Notes under the pieces: model-generated
Databases searched by the model: none
Seen by the model: the letters and a program-made list of their open reading frames with translations, nothing else
Told to the model about the DNA's origin: nothing
Program-made: the position numbers and the translations under genes
DNA from: CAWFXC01 sp963819735
Lineage (GTDB): Bacteria > Actinomycetota > Acidimicrobiia > IMCC26256 > DASPTH01
Reading direction: 5' to 3'
Assembly (NCBI GenBank): GCA_963819735.1
Contig: CAWFXC010000005.1
Coordinates: 310,001-374,000, forward strand
DNA: 64,000 bases
Shown: piece after piece, positions 28,947-37,477 of the stretch
How the letters are laid out: each line of letters opens with the position of its first letter
How positions within the stretch are numbered: the first letter of the stretch is position 1

Positions 28947-30920
28947 ATGACCACGGTCACCCGATCGCTGCCGAAGCCGATGACGCGGGCGCTCCCGCTG
29001 CGCCGGCCGAAGTCGACCACCGGCTTCTGGAGTTGGTTCACCACCGTCGACCACAAGAAGATCGGGATCCTCTACGGGGCCACCGCGCTCGTGTTCCTCG
29101 TGTTCGGTGGGGTCGAGGCGTTGCTCATCCGCCTGCAGCTCGCGGGGCCCAATGGCACCGTGCTCACCGCGGCGCAGTACAACACCATGTTCACCATGCA
29201 CGGCACCACCATGGTGTTCCTGGTGGGCATGCCGCTGGCGGTCGCGTTCGGCAACTACTTCATCCCGCTCCAGATCGGCGCCCGCGACGTCGCGTTCCCG
29301 CGCCTCAACATGTTCGGGTACTGGGTCGTGCTGGCCGGTGGCCTCTTCATCTACTCGAGCTTCTTCCTGGGGGGCGCGCCGAACGGCGGGTGGTTCGGCT
29401 ACACGCCGCTCACCAGCACCCCGATATCGGGCGGCGCGCTGCCCGGCAACGGTCCCAACTTCTGGGCCGTCGGCATCGTGATGCTCGGCATCGGCTCCAC
29501 CACCTCCGCCATCAACTTCATCGTCACCATCTTCAACATGCGCGCGCCGGGCATGACCCTCATGCGCATGCCCGTGTTCACGTGGATGATGACGGTCGTC
29601 GCGTTCCTCACCGTGTTCGCGATGCCGATCGTCACCGCGGCGATGATCATGGTGTTCTTCGACCGGAACTACGGCACGTTGTTCTTCGTGGCGTCGAAGG
29701 GCGGTGATCCGCTCCTCTATCAGAACCTCTTCTGGTTATTCGGCCACCCGGAGGTGTACATCCTCATCCTCCCGGGGATGGGCATCGTCTCCGAGGTGCT
29801 CCCGGTCTTCTCCCGCAAGCCGTTGTTCGGCTACTCGGTCGTGGTGTTCTCGGGTATCGCCATCGGGTTCATGGGTTGGGGGGTGTGGGCGCACCACATG
29901 TTCGCCACGGGTCTCGGTCCGGTCGCGATCTCCGCGTTCGGTCTGTCGACCATGCTGATCGCGATCCCCACGGGGGTGAAGATCTTCAACTGGTTGGGCA
30001 CCGTCTACGGCGGTGCGGTCAAACTCACGACCGCGATGTTGTTTTCGCTCGGCTTCATCGCGATGTTCACCCTCGGTGGCCTGTCGGGCGTGTTGCACTC
30101 GATCGTTCCCGCCGACACGCAACAGACCGACACCTACTTCGTCGTCGCCCACTTCCACTACGTGCTCTTCGGCGGCTTGATGTTCGGGATCTTCTCCGGT
30201 CTGTACTTCTGGTGGCCGAAGATCACCGGGCGTCTCCTCAACGAGAAGCTCGGCAAGTGGAACTTCTGGACGATGCTCGTCGGGTTCAACGTCACGTTCT
30301 TCCCGATGCACATCCTCGGCCTCACCGGCATGCCGCGGCGCACCTACCGCTACCCGTCGGGCATGGGTTGGGACACCCTCAACCTGGTCGAGACCATCGG
30401 CGCGTTCATCATCGCCACGTCGGTGCTGATCATGTTCGTGAACATGATCTACTCCACCCGCCGCGGCCAGATCGCCGGCAACGACCCGTGGGACGGCCGG
30501 TCACTCGAGTGGTCGATCCCGTCACCGCCGCCGGCGTACAACTTCGCCGAGATCCCCGTCATCGAAGCCCGCGACGACTTCTGGCACCGCAAGTACACCG
30601 AAGACGCCGAAGGCCGCCTCGTGCGCCTGCCGTCGGGCGGGGCCGACGAACCCGAATCGGCCGGCGCAGTCGCCACCACCACCGGTGGCGGCGGCACCGT
30701 GGCCACCGTCGACGACCACGGCGACGGCGGCGACGGCCACGGGATCCACATGCCGTCCCCCTCGTACTTCCCGTTCGTCGTCGCCGCCGGTCTGCCGTTC
30801 CTCGGCTACGCGGCGGTGTTCACCAACATCTACCTGCTGATCCCCGGCCTCGTACTCCTGCTGTTCGGCGTGTACGCGTGGGGCCTCGAGCCCGCCACCG
30901 ACCCGGACCCGGCGATATGA
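28947..30920 (+). CDS. ctaD: cytochrome c oxidase subunit I
   Basis: The catalytic subunit that reduces O2 at the heme a3-CuB centre. It has 657 residues, about 100 more than the minimal form. The Tyr-His crosslink region HPEVYILILPGMG, CuB His pair WAHHMF and the heme ligands in VVAHFHYVLFGG are all present. After the 12 core helices the tail carries an acidic/Gly linker (VATTTGGGGTVATVDDHGDG) and two extra hydrophobic segments (YFPFVVAAGLPFLGYAAVF and IYLLIPGLVLLLFGVYAW), so a small subunit seems fused at the C-terminus. ATG 28947 follows CAGGAGC. Confidence 0.95.
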   Translation: MTTVTRSLPKPMTRALPLRRPKSTTGFWSWFTTVDHKKIGILYGATALVFLVFGGVEALLIRLQLAGPNGTVLTAAQYNTMFTMHGTTMVFLVGMPLAVAFGNYFIPLQIGARDVAFPRLNMFGYWVVLAGGLFIYSSFFLGGAPNGGWFGYTPLTSTPISGGALPGNGPNFWAVGIVMLGIGSTTSAINFIVTIFNMRAPGMTLMRMPVFTWMMTVVAFLTVFAMPIVTAAMIMVFFDRNYGTLFFVASKGGDPLLYQNLFWLFGHPEVYILILPGMGIVSEVLPVFSRKPLFGYSVVVFSGIAIGFMGWGVWAHHMFATGLGPVAISAFGLSTMLIAIPTGVKIFNWLGTVYGGAVKLTTAMLFSLGFIAMFTLGGLSGVLHSIVPADTQQTDTYFVVAHFHYVLFGGLMFGIFSGLYFWWPKITGRLLNEKLGKWNFWTMLVGFNVTFFPMHILGLTGMPRRTYRYPSGMGWDTLNLVETIGAFIIATSVLIMFVNMIYSTRRGQIAGNDPWDGRSLEWSIPSPPPAYNFAEIPVIEARDDFWHRKYTEDAEGRLVRLPSGGADEPESAGAVATTTGGGGTVATVDDHGDGGDGHGIHMPSPSYFPFVVAAGLPFLGYAAVFTNIYLLIPGLVLLLFGVYAWGLEPATDPDPAI

Positions 30921-30945
30921 CGATCACCACTCTCGGAGCGCGCTG

Positions 30946-31620
30946 ATGGCGACGATCGAGCAGACCCCCGGAGAGCTGGGTCCCGGCGACCTCGGCTCGG
31001 GCGAGATCGTGCCGGCCGACGGCAGGCACGACAACACCGCGCACACGGCCAACGACACGCATTCCGGCATCGCCAACACCAAGCTGGCGATGTGGCTGTT
31101 CCTGTCGTCCGACTGCCTCTTCTTCGGCGCCTTCATCGCGACGTACCTCTTGTACCGCGGCCGCGGTGGGCAGACGGGCCCGACCCCCTCCGACGTCTAC
31201 AACATCCCGTTCACGTCGGTCACCTCGTTCATCCTCCTGATGAGCAGTCTCACCATGGTGCTCGCCCTCGCGGCGGTGCAGCGGGGCGATTACCGCCGGT
31301 TCCGGGTGTGGATCATGGCGACCGCGCTGTTCGGCGCCACGTTCATCGGCGGCCAGATCTTCGAGTTCACCGAGTTCACCCGCAAGGGCCTCAACGTCGA
31401 CACCAACCTGTTCGGTACGAGCTTCTACGTGCTCACCGGTATCCACGGCACGCACGTGCTCATCGGCATCGTCTGGCTGATGTCGCTGTGGGGCCTGTCG
31501 ATGCAGAACCGCCTCACCGAGGGCGACGCCGAACGGGTCGAGATCGCCGGCCTCTACTGGCACTTCGTCGACGTCGTCTGGATCGTGATCTTCACCCTCG
31601 TCTATCTCCTCCCGAAGTGA
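30946..31620 (+). CDS. ctaE: cytochrome c oxidase subunit III
   Basis: Subunit III stabilises subunit I of the oxidase. It has 224 residues: a polar N-terminal tail (about 45 residues), then five membrane helices (MWLFLSSDCLFFGAFIATYL, FILLMSSLTMVLALAAV, WIMATALFGATFIGGQIFEF, VLTGIHGTHVLIGIVWLM, FVDVVWIVIFTLVYLLP). GTHVLIGI and YWHFVDVVWI are the family signatures. It lies 25 bases after ctaD, in one transcript with it. Confidence 0.94.
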   Translation: MATIEQTPGELGPGDLGSGEIVPADGRHDNTAHTANDTHSGIANTKLAMWLFLSSDCLFFGAFIATYLLYRGRGGQTGPTPSDVYNIPFTSVTSFILLMSSLTMVLALAAVQRGDYRRFRVWIMATALFGATFIGGQIFEFTEFTRKGLNVDTNLFGTSFYVLTGIHGTHVLIGIVWLMSLWGLSMQNRLTEGDAERVEIAGLYWHFVDVVWIVIFTLVYLLPK

Positions 31621-31653
31621 CGCGACCCGAAGTGGACCCAAAGTGATGGTGCG

Positions 31654-32064
31654 ATGAGCGACACCACGGACCTCGAACCCACCGGATCCGGCGACACCGC
31701 AGTGGTCGACGCCCCGCAGGGCGATCTCGGGTACCGGATGAGCCACGCGGCACCGAACCTGCTGCCCGGTGAGCTCCGCGCCCACCCTGATCCGTACCAG
31801 TACGTGATCGTGGCGGTGGTGCTCGCGGTGATCACCGGGTTCGAGATCGCGGTGTCCTACACGGAGGGCGACATCCCCGACGGTCTCATTGTCGTGTTGC
31901 TCGTCGCGATGATGGTGGTCAAGTTCGCGATGGTCGCGATGTGGTTCATGCACCTGCGCACCGACCGTCTCGTGTTCCGCCGCTTGTTCATCATCGGCGC
32001 GATCGGTGCACCGCTGCTGTTCCTGATCGTGCTCTCCATGCTCCACGGCGTTCTCGCGTCCTGA
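31654..32064 (+). CDS. cytochrome c oxidase subunit IV family protein
   Basis: A small membrane subunit of 136 residues. The cytoplasmic N-terminus is about 45 residues and includes HAAPNLLPGELRAHPDPYQY. Three helices follow: VIVAVVLAVITGFEIAVSY, IVVLLVAMMVVKFAMVAMWF and LFIIGAIGAPLLFLIVLSML. MVVKFAMVAMWFMHLR is the prokaryotic COX4 signature. It follows ctaE directly and probably helps assembly or stability of the caa3 complex. Confidence 0.88.
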   Translation: MSDTTDLEPTGSGDTAVVDAPQGDLGYRMSHAAPNLLPGELRAHPDPYQYVIVAVVLAVITGFEIAVSYTEGDIPDGLIVVLLVAMMVVKFAMVAMWFMHLRTDRLVFRRLFIIGAIGAPLLFLIVLSMLHGVLAS

Positions 32065-32077
32065 CGGTGGCCCGGTG

Positions 32078-32935
32078 ATGCTCGGCGCCGTCGCGTTCCC
32101 GAGTTGGACGCCGCATCCCGACGTCTGGCTGCTCGTCGGCCTCTTCGCGGCGGGCTATGCGATCGCCATGGTGCGCCTCGGCCCGCGGTGGGCGGTGCCG
32201 GGCCAGGCCGTGGTCACCCGGTTCCAGGTCACCTGCTGGTCCCTCGGCGTGCTCGCGATGTGGGTCGCCTCCGACTACCCGATCCACGACATCGCCGAGC
32301 GTTACAACTACAGCGTCCACATGGTGCAGCACCTCATGATCTCGATGCTGGTGGCGCCGCTGCTGCTGCTCGGGATGCCGGCCTGGCTGCTGCGGGGCCT
32401 GTTGCGCCCGCCGGTCCTGATGCGCACGGTCCGTTCGCTGGCGCGCTTCCTGCCCGCGTTGATCATCTTCAACGTGGTGCTGGTCTTCCTCCACTGGCCC
32501 TTCATGGTGAACGCCAGCCTCAACTCGGGCCTGCTGCACTTCTCGCTGCACGCGGTGCTGTTCGTGTCGTCGCTCATCGTGTGGCTGCCGATCGTAAGCC
32601 CGTTGCCGGAGATCCCGCGGCTCGTGCCGATCATGAAGATGCTCTACCTCTTCGCGTGGTCGGTGGTGCCCACCGTCCCGGCGTCGTTCCTCACCTTCGG
32701 GAGCACGCCGCTGTACTCGTTCTACGAGCACGTCCCGCACCTCTACGGACTGTCGACGCTCCAGGACCAACAGCTCGCCGGCCTGATCATGAAAATCGGC
32801 GCCGGGCTCCTACTGTGGGCGCTCATCGCCGTAGTTTTCTTCCGCTGGGCTGCCGACGAAGAGCACGGCAACACACCACGACACGGGCTCGATGAGCTGG
32901 ACCGAGAGCTGACTCAGATGGGGCTGAGGAGATGA
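32078..32935 (+). CDS. ctaG: cytochrome c oxidase assembly protein, CtaG_Caa3 type
   Basis: A seven-helix membrane protein of about 285 residues needed for assembly of caa3 oxidase in Bacillus relatives; unrelated to the Cox11-type CtaG of proteobacteria. HMVQHLMISMLVAPLLLLGM (about 90-110), NASLNSGLLHFSLHAVLFVS and the SFYEHVPHLYGLSTLQDQQL loop are typical and hold conserved His residues. The start is GTG 32075 or ATG 32078, which differ by one codon. Its stop overlaps the start of the membrane cupredoxin at 32932 as ATGA. Confidence 0.87.
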   Translation: MLGAVAFPSWTPHPDVWLLVGLFAAGYAIAMVRLGPRWAVPGQAVVTRFQVTCWSLGVLAMWVASDYPIHDIAERYNYSVHMVQHLMISMLVAPLLLLGMPAWLLRGLLRPPVLMRTVRSLARFLPALIIFNVVLVFLHWPFMVNASLNSGLLHFSLHAVLFVSSLIVWLPIVSPLPEIPRLVPIMKMLYLFAWSVVPTVPASFLTFGSTPLYSFYEHVPHLYGLSTLQDQQLAGLIMKIGAGLLLWALIAVVFFRWAADEEHGNTPRHGLDELDRELTQMGLRR

Positions 32936-33657
32936 CCGACACCACCACGTTGGACGAGCCGAGCGAGGGCGCCGACGGCGCCACCGACGCCGAGGAGCTT
33001 CCCGAGCTCGTCGAGACGTCGGTCCTGGGCGGGGGAGGCACGGCCTCCGACAGCCCGATCAAGACCCGCTTCCTGCTGCCCGTCCTGCTGCCGCTGCTGT
33101 CGATGATCGCAGTGGCGGTCCTCGTCCTCAACATCTCGCGGGTGTTCCTGGCGGGCAGCGAAGACACCGCGGTGGTGATCGGCATCGTCATCACCCTCGC
33201 GATCCTCGTCGGGTCCACCATGATCGCGGCGGCGCCGCGCCTGAGCACGTCGTCGTTGGCGTTGGTCATCTTCGGCGTGGTGGTGTTCGTGTCCTTCGCC
33301 GGTCTGATCTCCCTCGGCGCGAGCCTCAACACCGGTGAGACCGCCGCCGCGGGCTACAAGCAGCCCACCGGCCCGGCCGTCGGCACCGTCGACGTCGTGG
33401 CCGAGCCGTCGATCAAGTTCAACGCCACCGAGTTCACCGCCCCGGCGGGGATCGTCCAGATCAACTACAGCGGCGCCACCGGCCACACGCTCGCCATCGA
33501 CGATCCCAAGTTCAGCTCCCTCCTCCTCACCACCGACGCCGGTGGCCCGAAGTCGGAGAAGGTGGAACTGACGCCCGGCAAGTACGTGATCTACTGCACC
33601 GTGCCGGGGCACCGCGCCCAGGGCATGCAGGCCACGATCACCGTCGCCGCCAAGTGA
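32932..33657 (+). CDS. membrane-anchored cupredoxin
   Basis: A 241-residue blue-copper-type protein. An acidic cytoplasmic tail is followed by two to three membrane helices (about 48-125) and an outside cupredoxin domain (about 145-241). Copper ligands are visible: His in SGATGHTLAID, then Cys, His and Met in YCTVPGHRAQGM. Such proteins may pass electrons to the oxidase or deliver copper for the CuA/CuB sites. The gene overlaps ctaG by 4 bases and the next cupredoxin by 4 bases, so all three are co-translated. Confidence 0.82.
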   Translation: MTDTTTLDEPSEGADGATDAEELPELVETSVLGGGGTASDSPIKTRFLLPVLLPLLSMIAVAVLVLNISRVFLAGSEDTAVVIGIVITLAILVGSTMIAAAPRLSTSSLALVIFGVVVFVSFAGLISLGASLNTGETAAAGYKQPTGPAVGTVDVVAEPSIKFNATEFTAPAGIVQINYSGATGHTLAIDDPKFSSLLLTTDAGGPKSEKVELTPGKYVIYCTVPGHRAQGMQATITVAAK

Positions 33658-34073
33658 CCTCGCCGCGCCGCCGGCGCTTCGTCGTCGGTCCCCTGGTCGC
33701 GTTGTGCGCGGTCGTCACGTTGGTCCTCGCCGGTTGCGGGGGTGGCGGCGGAGGGGGCGGCGACAGCAGCGCCTACGTACCGCCGAAGGGACCGGCCACC
33801 GAGACGGTCGAGATCGACGCCCAGAACTTCTCGTTCACGCCCGACAAGCCCACCGCCACGGCGGGGATCGCCGAGATCAAGCTCGTGGGCAAAGGCGGGA
33901 TCCACACGCTCGTGTTCGACGGCGCCTTCAACGGCTTCCTGCTCGAGGTCAGCGGCAGCGGTGACTCGCAGTCGCAGAAGGTCGACCTGAAGCCCGGGAA
34001 GTACACCTTCTATTGCAACATCCCCGGCCACCGGGCCATGGGGATGCAGGGCACGCTCACCGTCACTTCGTGA
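33654..34073 (+). CDS. cupredoxin lipoprotein
   Basis: A second, smaller copper protein of 139 residues with a lipoprotein signal: TVVTLVLAGC-type lipobox at about residues 18-28, followed by a poly-Gly stretch. The cupredoxin domain has His in KGGIHTLVFD and the Cys-His-Met set in YCNIPGHRAMGM. Its domain is closely similar to that of the membrane protein just upstream, so the pair looks like a local duplication. It ends the oxidase cluster, overlapping by 11 bases the convergent lipid kinase gene. Confidence 0.85.
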   Translation: MTSPRRRRFVVGPLVALCAVVTLVLAGCGGGGGGGGDSSAYVPPKGPATETVEIDAQNFSFTPDKPTATAGIAEIKLVGKGGIHTLVFDGAFNGFLLEVSGSGDSQSQKVDLKPGKYTFYCNIPGHRAMGMQGTLTVTS

Positions 34074-35019
34074 AACTGCCGCCGACGGCCGCCGCGCTGG
34101 TCGGCGTCGCCTCGGGCACCATCACCGCCAACGCTCCGGGCGCCGGCTCGAGGCGGGCGGGGAGCGGTCCGGCGCGTTCGCCGCTGGCCCACAGCTCGGG
34201 GGGCGAGTCGGGCGACCGCGATTCGACCACGACCTGCTCGGCGCGCCACGTGCGAACAAGAGGGTGCTCCACGTGCGTCCCGCGGAAGACCGACGGGAAC
34301 GTGCGCAGGAAGTCGACCCGCCCCACCGGGCCGACGACGCACACGTCGAGCCGGCCGTCGAACACGTCGGCCGCGGGCGTGATCGCCATGCCGCTCGCGT
34401 AGGTACGCGTGTTGCCGACCGCGATGAGCCATGCGTCGGTGTCGATGACTTCGTCGTCGACGATGATGCGGAACGGCTGCGGGCGGTAGACGGCGAGGGT
34501 CCGCAGCGTGGCGAGCACGTACAACGGGCTCCCGCTCGTCCACTGGACCTCGTTGGCCCAGCGGTTGGCCTCGGCGTCGAACCCCGTGTTGGCCACCGTG
34601 GTGTACCAGGACGTCGTGCCGTCGGCGGTGTGGGCGCGCCCGAGGTCGGCGGCAACGACCCGGCCCCGCTCGAGCACGGCAACGGCGGCGGCGAGATCGT
34701 GCCGGGGGATCTCGAGTTGGCGGGCGAAGTCGTTCCCGGAGCCCGTGGGCAAGATGCCGAGCAACCCGCCGCACTCGGCGGCGACGCCCGCGAGCACGCA
34801 CACCGTGCCGTCGCCCCCACAGGCCACCACGCCCCGGTCGCGCGCGAAGGCGGCGCGGGCGATGGCGGTGAGATCGTCGACGTCGGCGGACACGTGCACG
34901 GCCACGTCGAGGTCGGCGGCGGCCAGCGCGTCGGCGACGAGGGGGAGGCGGGCATACCCACGTCCGCGCCCGGCGGCGGGGTTGATCACCGCGGTCCAGG
35001 CTTCGGGTGCCGATCGCAT
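34063..35019 (-). CDS. diacylglycerol/lipid kinase family protein
   Basis: A soluble lipid kinase of 318 residues (DgkB/YegS/sphingosine kinase fold). NPAAGRGRGYARLP starts the nucleotide-binding half, GVVACGGDGTVCVLAGV carries the GGDGT motif, and GILPTGSGNDFARQL completes the site. The second half is the beta-sandwich (YASGMAITPAADVFDGRLDV). Probable substrate: diacylglycerol or a related lipid. ATG 35019 is used; the 180 bases upstream in frame overlap uppS on the other strand. Divergent from uppS with 37 bases between starts. Confidence 0.85.
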   Translation of the reverse strand: MRSAPEAWTAVINPAAGRGRGYARLPLVADALAAADLDVAVHVSADVDDLTAIARAAFARDRGVVACGGDGTVCVLAGVAAECGGLLGILPTGSGNDFARQLEIPRHDLAAAVAVLERGRVVAADLGRAHTADGTTSWYTTVANTGFDAEANRWANEVQWTSGSPLYVLATLRTLAVYRPQPFRIIVDDEVIDTDAWLIAVGNTRTYASGMAITPAADVFDGRLDVCVVGPVGRVDFLRTFPSVFRGTHVEHPLVRTWRAEQVVVESRSPDSPPELWASGERAGPLPARLEPAPGALAVMVPEATPTSAAAVGGSFTK

Positions 35020-35042
35020 CGGCGGGAGCGTAGTGGTGGTCG

Positions 35043-35048
35043 TATAGG
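35043..35048 (+). promoter_or_regulatory. -10 box of uppS, leaderless-type
   Basis: TATAGG (or TAGGTT two bases on) lies 6-8 bases before the GTG of uppS in a 37-base divergent spacer that also holds the start of the lipid kinase. Confidence 0.45.
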
Positions 35049-35056
35049 TTTCGCGC

Positions 35057-35794
35057 GTGCCCGTGCCGTCCGAACTCGACCCGCGCCGCATCCCGCGCCA
35101 CGTCGCGATCGTCATGGACGGCAACGGCCGCTGGGCGCAGCGCCGCGGCCTCAAGCGCACCGAAGGCCATGCCGCGGGGGAGGAGGCACTGTTCGACACC
35201 GTCGACGGCGCGCTCGAGATCGGCCTGAAGTGGATGACGGTCTACGCGTTCTCCACCGAGAACTGGCGGCGACCGCTCGACGAGGTCCGCTTCCTGATGC
35301 GGTTCAACGAGACCCTGCTGTTGCGCCGGCGCGACGACCTCAACCAGCGCGGCGTGCGGGTGCGGTTCATCGGCCGTCGCGGCGGGCGCGTCCCCAAGCG
35401 CGTCCTGCGCCACATCGAAGACACCGAGGCGCTCACCGCGTCGAACCGGCGGATGACCCTGACGTTCGCGTTCAACTACGGCGGGCGCGCCGAGATTACC
35501 GACGCGGTGCGGCAGATCGCGGCCGAGGTGGCCAACGGGAGCCTGAAGCCCGATCGCATCGACGAGCGCACGATCGGCCGTCACCTGTACGCGCCCGACA
35601 TGCCCGATCCCGACCTGCTCGTACGCACCTCGGGGGAGTACCGCACGTCGAACTACCTGCTCTGGGAGTCGGCCTACTCCGAGTTCGTGTTCACCGACGT
35701 GCTGTGGCCCGATTTCCGGTCCCGCAACCTCTTCGACGCCATCGCCGAGTTCCAGCGCCGCGAGCGTCGCTTCGGCGCCATCGACGAAGGCTGA
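35057..35794 (+). CDS. uppS: isoprenyl transferase (undecaprenyl diphosphate synthase type)
   Basis: Makes the polyprenyl carrier lipid of cell-wall synthesis by adding isopentenyl units. A 245-residue cis-prenyltransferase with HVAIVMDGNGRWAQRRG (catalytic Asp), GHAAGEEALF, YAFSTENWRRP and LLVRTSGEYRTSNYLLWE, then SEFVFTDVLWPDF. All five conserved regions are there. It could make a C50 or C55 product; length specificity cannot be read. GTG start with no Shine-Dalgarno sequence. Confidence 0.94.
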   Translation: MPVPSELDPRRIPRHVAIVMDGNGRWAQRRGLKRTEGHAAGEEALFDTVDGALEIGLKWMTVYAFSTENWRRPLDEVRFLMRFNETLLLRRRDDLNQRGVRVRFIGRRGGRVPKRVLRHIEDTEALTASNRRMTLTFAFNYGGRAEITDAVRQIAAEVANGSLKPDRIDERTIGRHLYAPDMPDPDLLVRTSGEYRTSNYLLWESAYSEFVFTDVLWPDFRSRNLFDAIAEFQRRERRFGAIDEG

Positions 35795-35818
35795 CGCAGC
35801 CGGGCCGCAATTCTTCGG

Positions 35819-35868
35819 GAACACCTCGGAGTTGGGCGACGTATGTGAGCGCGAACTCCGAGATGTTC
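35819..35868. terminator. long imperfect hairpin between uppS and recO
   Basis: GAACACCTCGGAGTT (35819-35833) pairs with AACTCCGAGATGTTC (35854-35868) with one mismatch and a 20-base loop. No T-run follows. It may end the uppS transcript, or be an operator of recO, which starts 57 bases later. Confidence 0.5.
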
Positions 35869-35912
35869 GTCGGTCGTGGTGCTGAGCAGGGTTCGTAGGG
35901 GCGGGCGCGAAC

Positions 35913-35918
35913 TACAAT
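35913..35918 (+). promoter_or_regulatory. -10 box of recO, leaderless-type
   Basis: TACAAT lies 6 bases before the ATG at 35925, with no Shine-Dalgarno sequence. Confidence 0.5.
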
Positions 35919-35924
35919 GGTGTG

Positions 35925-36638
35925 ATGCTGTATCGGGACCAGGGCGTCGTGCTGCGCACGATCAAGCTGGGCGAGACCGATCGCATCGTCACCATCCTCA
36001 CCCAGGGCCACGGGAAGATCCGGGCGGTGGCCAAGGGCATCCGCAAGCCGGGCAGCCGGTTCGGGGCCCGGCTGGAGCCCACCACCCACGTCGCGCTCCA
36101 GTGCTACCGGGGCCGTGAGCTCGACATCGTCACGCAAACCGAGACCATCGACGCCAACCGCGCCCTGCGCGAGCACTACGGGTGTCTCACCCATTCGGTG
36201 TCGATGCTCGAAGCCACCGATCAGGTGGCGCAGGAGCGCGAGCCCAATCCCGCGCTTTACCGCATGCTGGTCGGTGCGCTGCGCACGCTGGCCGAGAACC
36301 CGAACCCACTGGTGAGCGCGGCATTCTTCTGGAAGCTCCTGTCGCTCGAGGGCTTCCACCCCGTGCTCGACGAGTGCGCGCGATGTGGCGACGACGCGTC
36401 GCCGTTCATTTCCTTCGATCTCAGCGAGGGCGGCGTGCTGTGCGAGACGTGCGGACGCTTCGCGGGCCGGCGCGTGCCGCCGGAGACGCTCGCCCTCGTC
36501 CGACGCATCCTCGGCGGCGAGCTGCGGGCCGCATTGGCCGAACCGCCGAGTGCCACCACCGTCGACACCGAGCGCCTCGCGCTCACCAGCGTGGAACACC
36601 ACCTGGAGCGGCGACTCCGCAGTGCGTCGCTGCTCTGA
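35925..36638 (+). CDS. recO: DNA repair protein RecO
   Basis: RecO anneals single strands and helps RecR load RecA at gaps. The 237-residue protein has an N-terminal OB fold (LYRDQGVVLRTIKLGETDRI, then IRAVAKGIRKPGSRFGARLE), a helical domain and a zinc site (CARCGDD with CETCG) at about 153-181. ATG 35925 is chosen over GTG 35922 by distance to the TACAAT box. The next gene starts one base after its stop. Confidence 0.93.
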   Translation: MLYRDQGVVLRTIKLGETDRIVTILTQGHGKIRAVAKGIRKPGSRFGARLEPTTHVALQCYRGRELDIVTQTETIDANRALREHYGCLTHSVSMLEATDQVAQEREPNPALYRMLVGALRTLAENPNPLVSAAFFWKLLSLEGFHPVLDECARCGDDASPFISFDLSEGGVLCETCGRFAGRRVPPETLALVRRILGGELRAALAEPPSATTVDTERLALTSVEHHLERRLRSASLL

Positions 36639-36639
36639 C

Positions 36640-37413
36640 GTGGCCGGCCCCGACACCATGGAGTTCCCCGAACCCCGCAACCTCGCCCTCTCACTCGAGT
36701 CGCGCCGGCCCCTCACGCCGATGCTCGCCCGGCTCCGCCTGATCGGCGACGACCTCGCCGGCTTCCACCACCTGCCGGGCCAGGACCTCATGCTCGCGGT
36801 CCCCACCGCGACCGACCCCGGCGCCACCATCAACCGCCGGTACACCATCCGTCGGTACGACCCCGCGGCATCGGCCGTCGACGTCGACATCGTCCTGCAC
36901 GGCGATGGCCCGGGCGCCCGCTGGGCGCGCGACGCGGCGCCGGGATCGCCGATCGACGCTGTCGGACCGCGCGGCAAGGTCGTGCCCGATCCCGCGGCGG
37001 CGTGGCACCTCTTCGCGTGCGACGAGTCGGGGTGGGCCGCCACCGCGGCGATGGTCGAGGCGCTCCCGGCGGATCGCCGCGCACTCGTGTTCGCGGAGAT
37101 CGACGGCCCGCAGGAGCGTCAACCGCTCACGACCGATGCCGCGCTCACCGTCGAGTGGGTCGAGCGGGGCGGTCGCAGCCCCGGAGATCCCGCGCCCCTC
37201 GCCGACGCGATCCGGGCCGCGACCGGTGGGGGCGCACTCCCCGGCGATTCCGGCCACGCGTACCTGTCGGCCGAGCTCTCGGTCGTCCGCGGACTGGCCG
37301 ACCTGCTCGGCGGGGCGGGCGGGCTCGCACCGGAGCAGATCTCGCCCAAGGCGTACTGGCGGCTCGGGCGCGCCAATGCCCCGCACGGGGAACCGCCGCG
37401 CGAGCTGTCCTGA
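36640..37413 (+). CDS. siderophore-interacting protein (FAD-binding reductase)
   Basis: A flavin reductase-like protein of 257 residues that may release iron from siderophores. NRRYTIRRYDPAASAVDVDI (about 65-85) is the FAD-binding region; LHGDGPGARWARDAAPGS and AVGPRGKV follow. The C-terminus (GHAYLSAELSVVRGLADLL, then KAYWRLGRANAP) is the typical SIP domain. The start is GTG 36640, with ATG 36658 as an alternative. It follows recO by one base although their functions are unrelated. Confidence 0.85.
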   Translation: MAGPDTMEFPEPRNLALSLESRRPLTPMLARLRLIGDDLAGFHHLPGQDLMLAVPTATDPGATINRRYTIRRYDPAASAVDVDIVLHGDGPGARWARDAAPGSPIDAVGPRGKVVPDPAAAWHLFACDESGWAATAAMVEALPADRRALVFAEIDGPQERQPLTTDAALTVEWVERGGRSPGDPAPLADAIRAATGGGALPGDSGHAYLSAELSVVRGLADLLGGAGGLAPEQISPKAYWRLGRANAPHGEPPRELS

Positions 37414-37477
37414 ACGCCGGGCCGCGGCAACGCGTTCGGGCCGGCGAAACTGCTCCCGGCTACCCTGACCCACCGGT

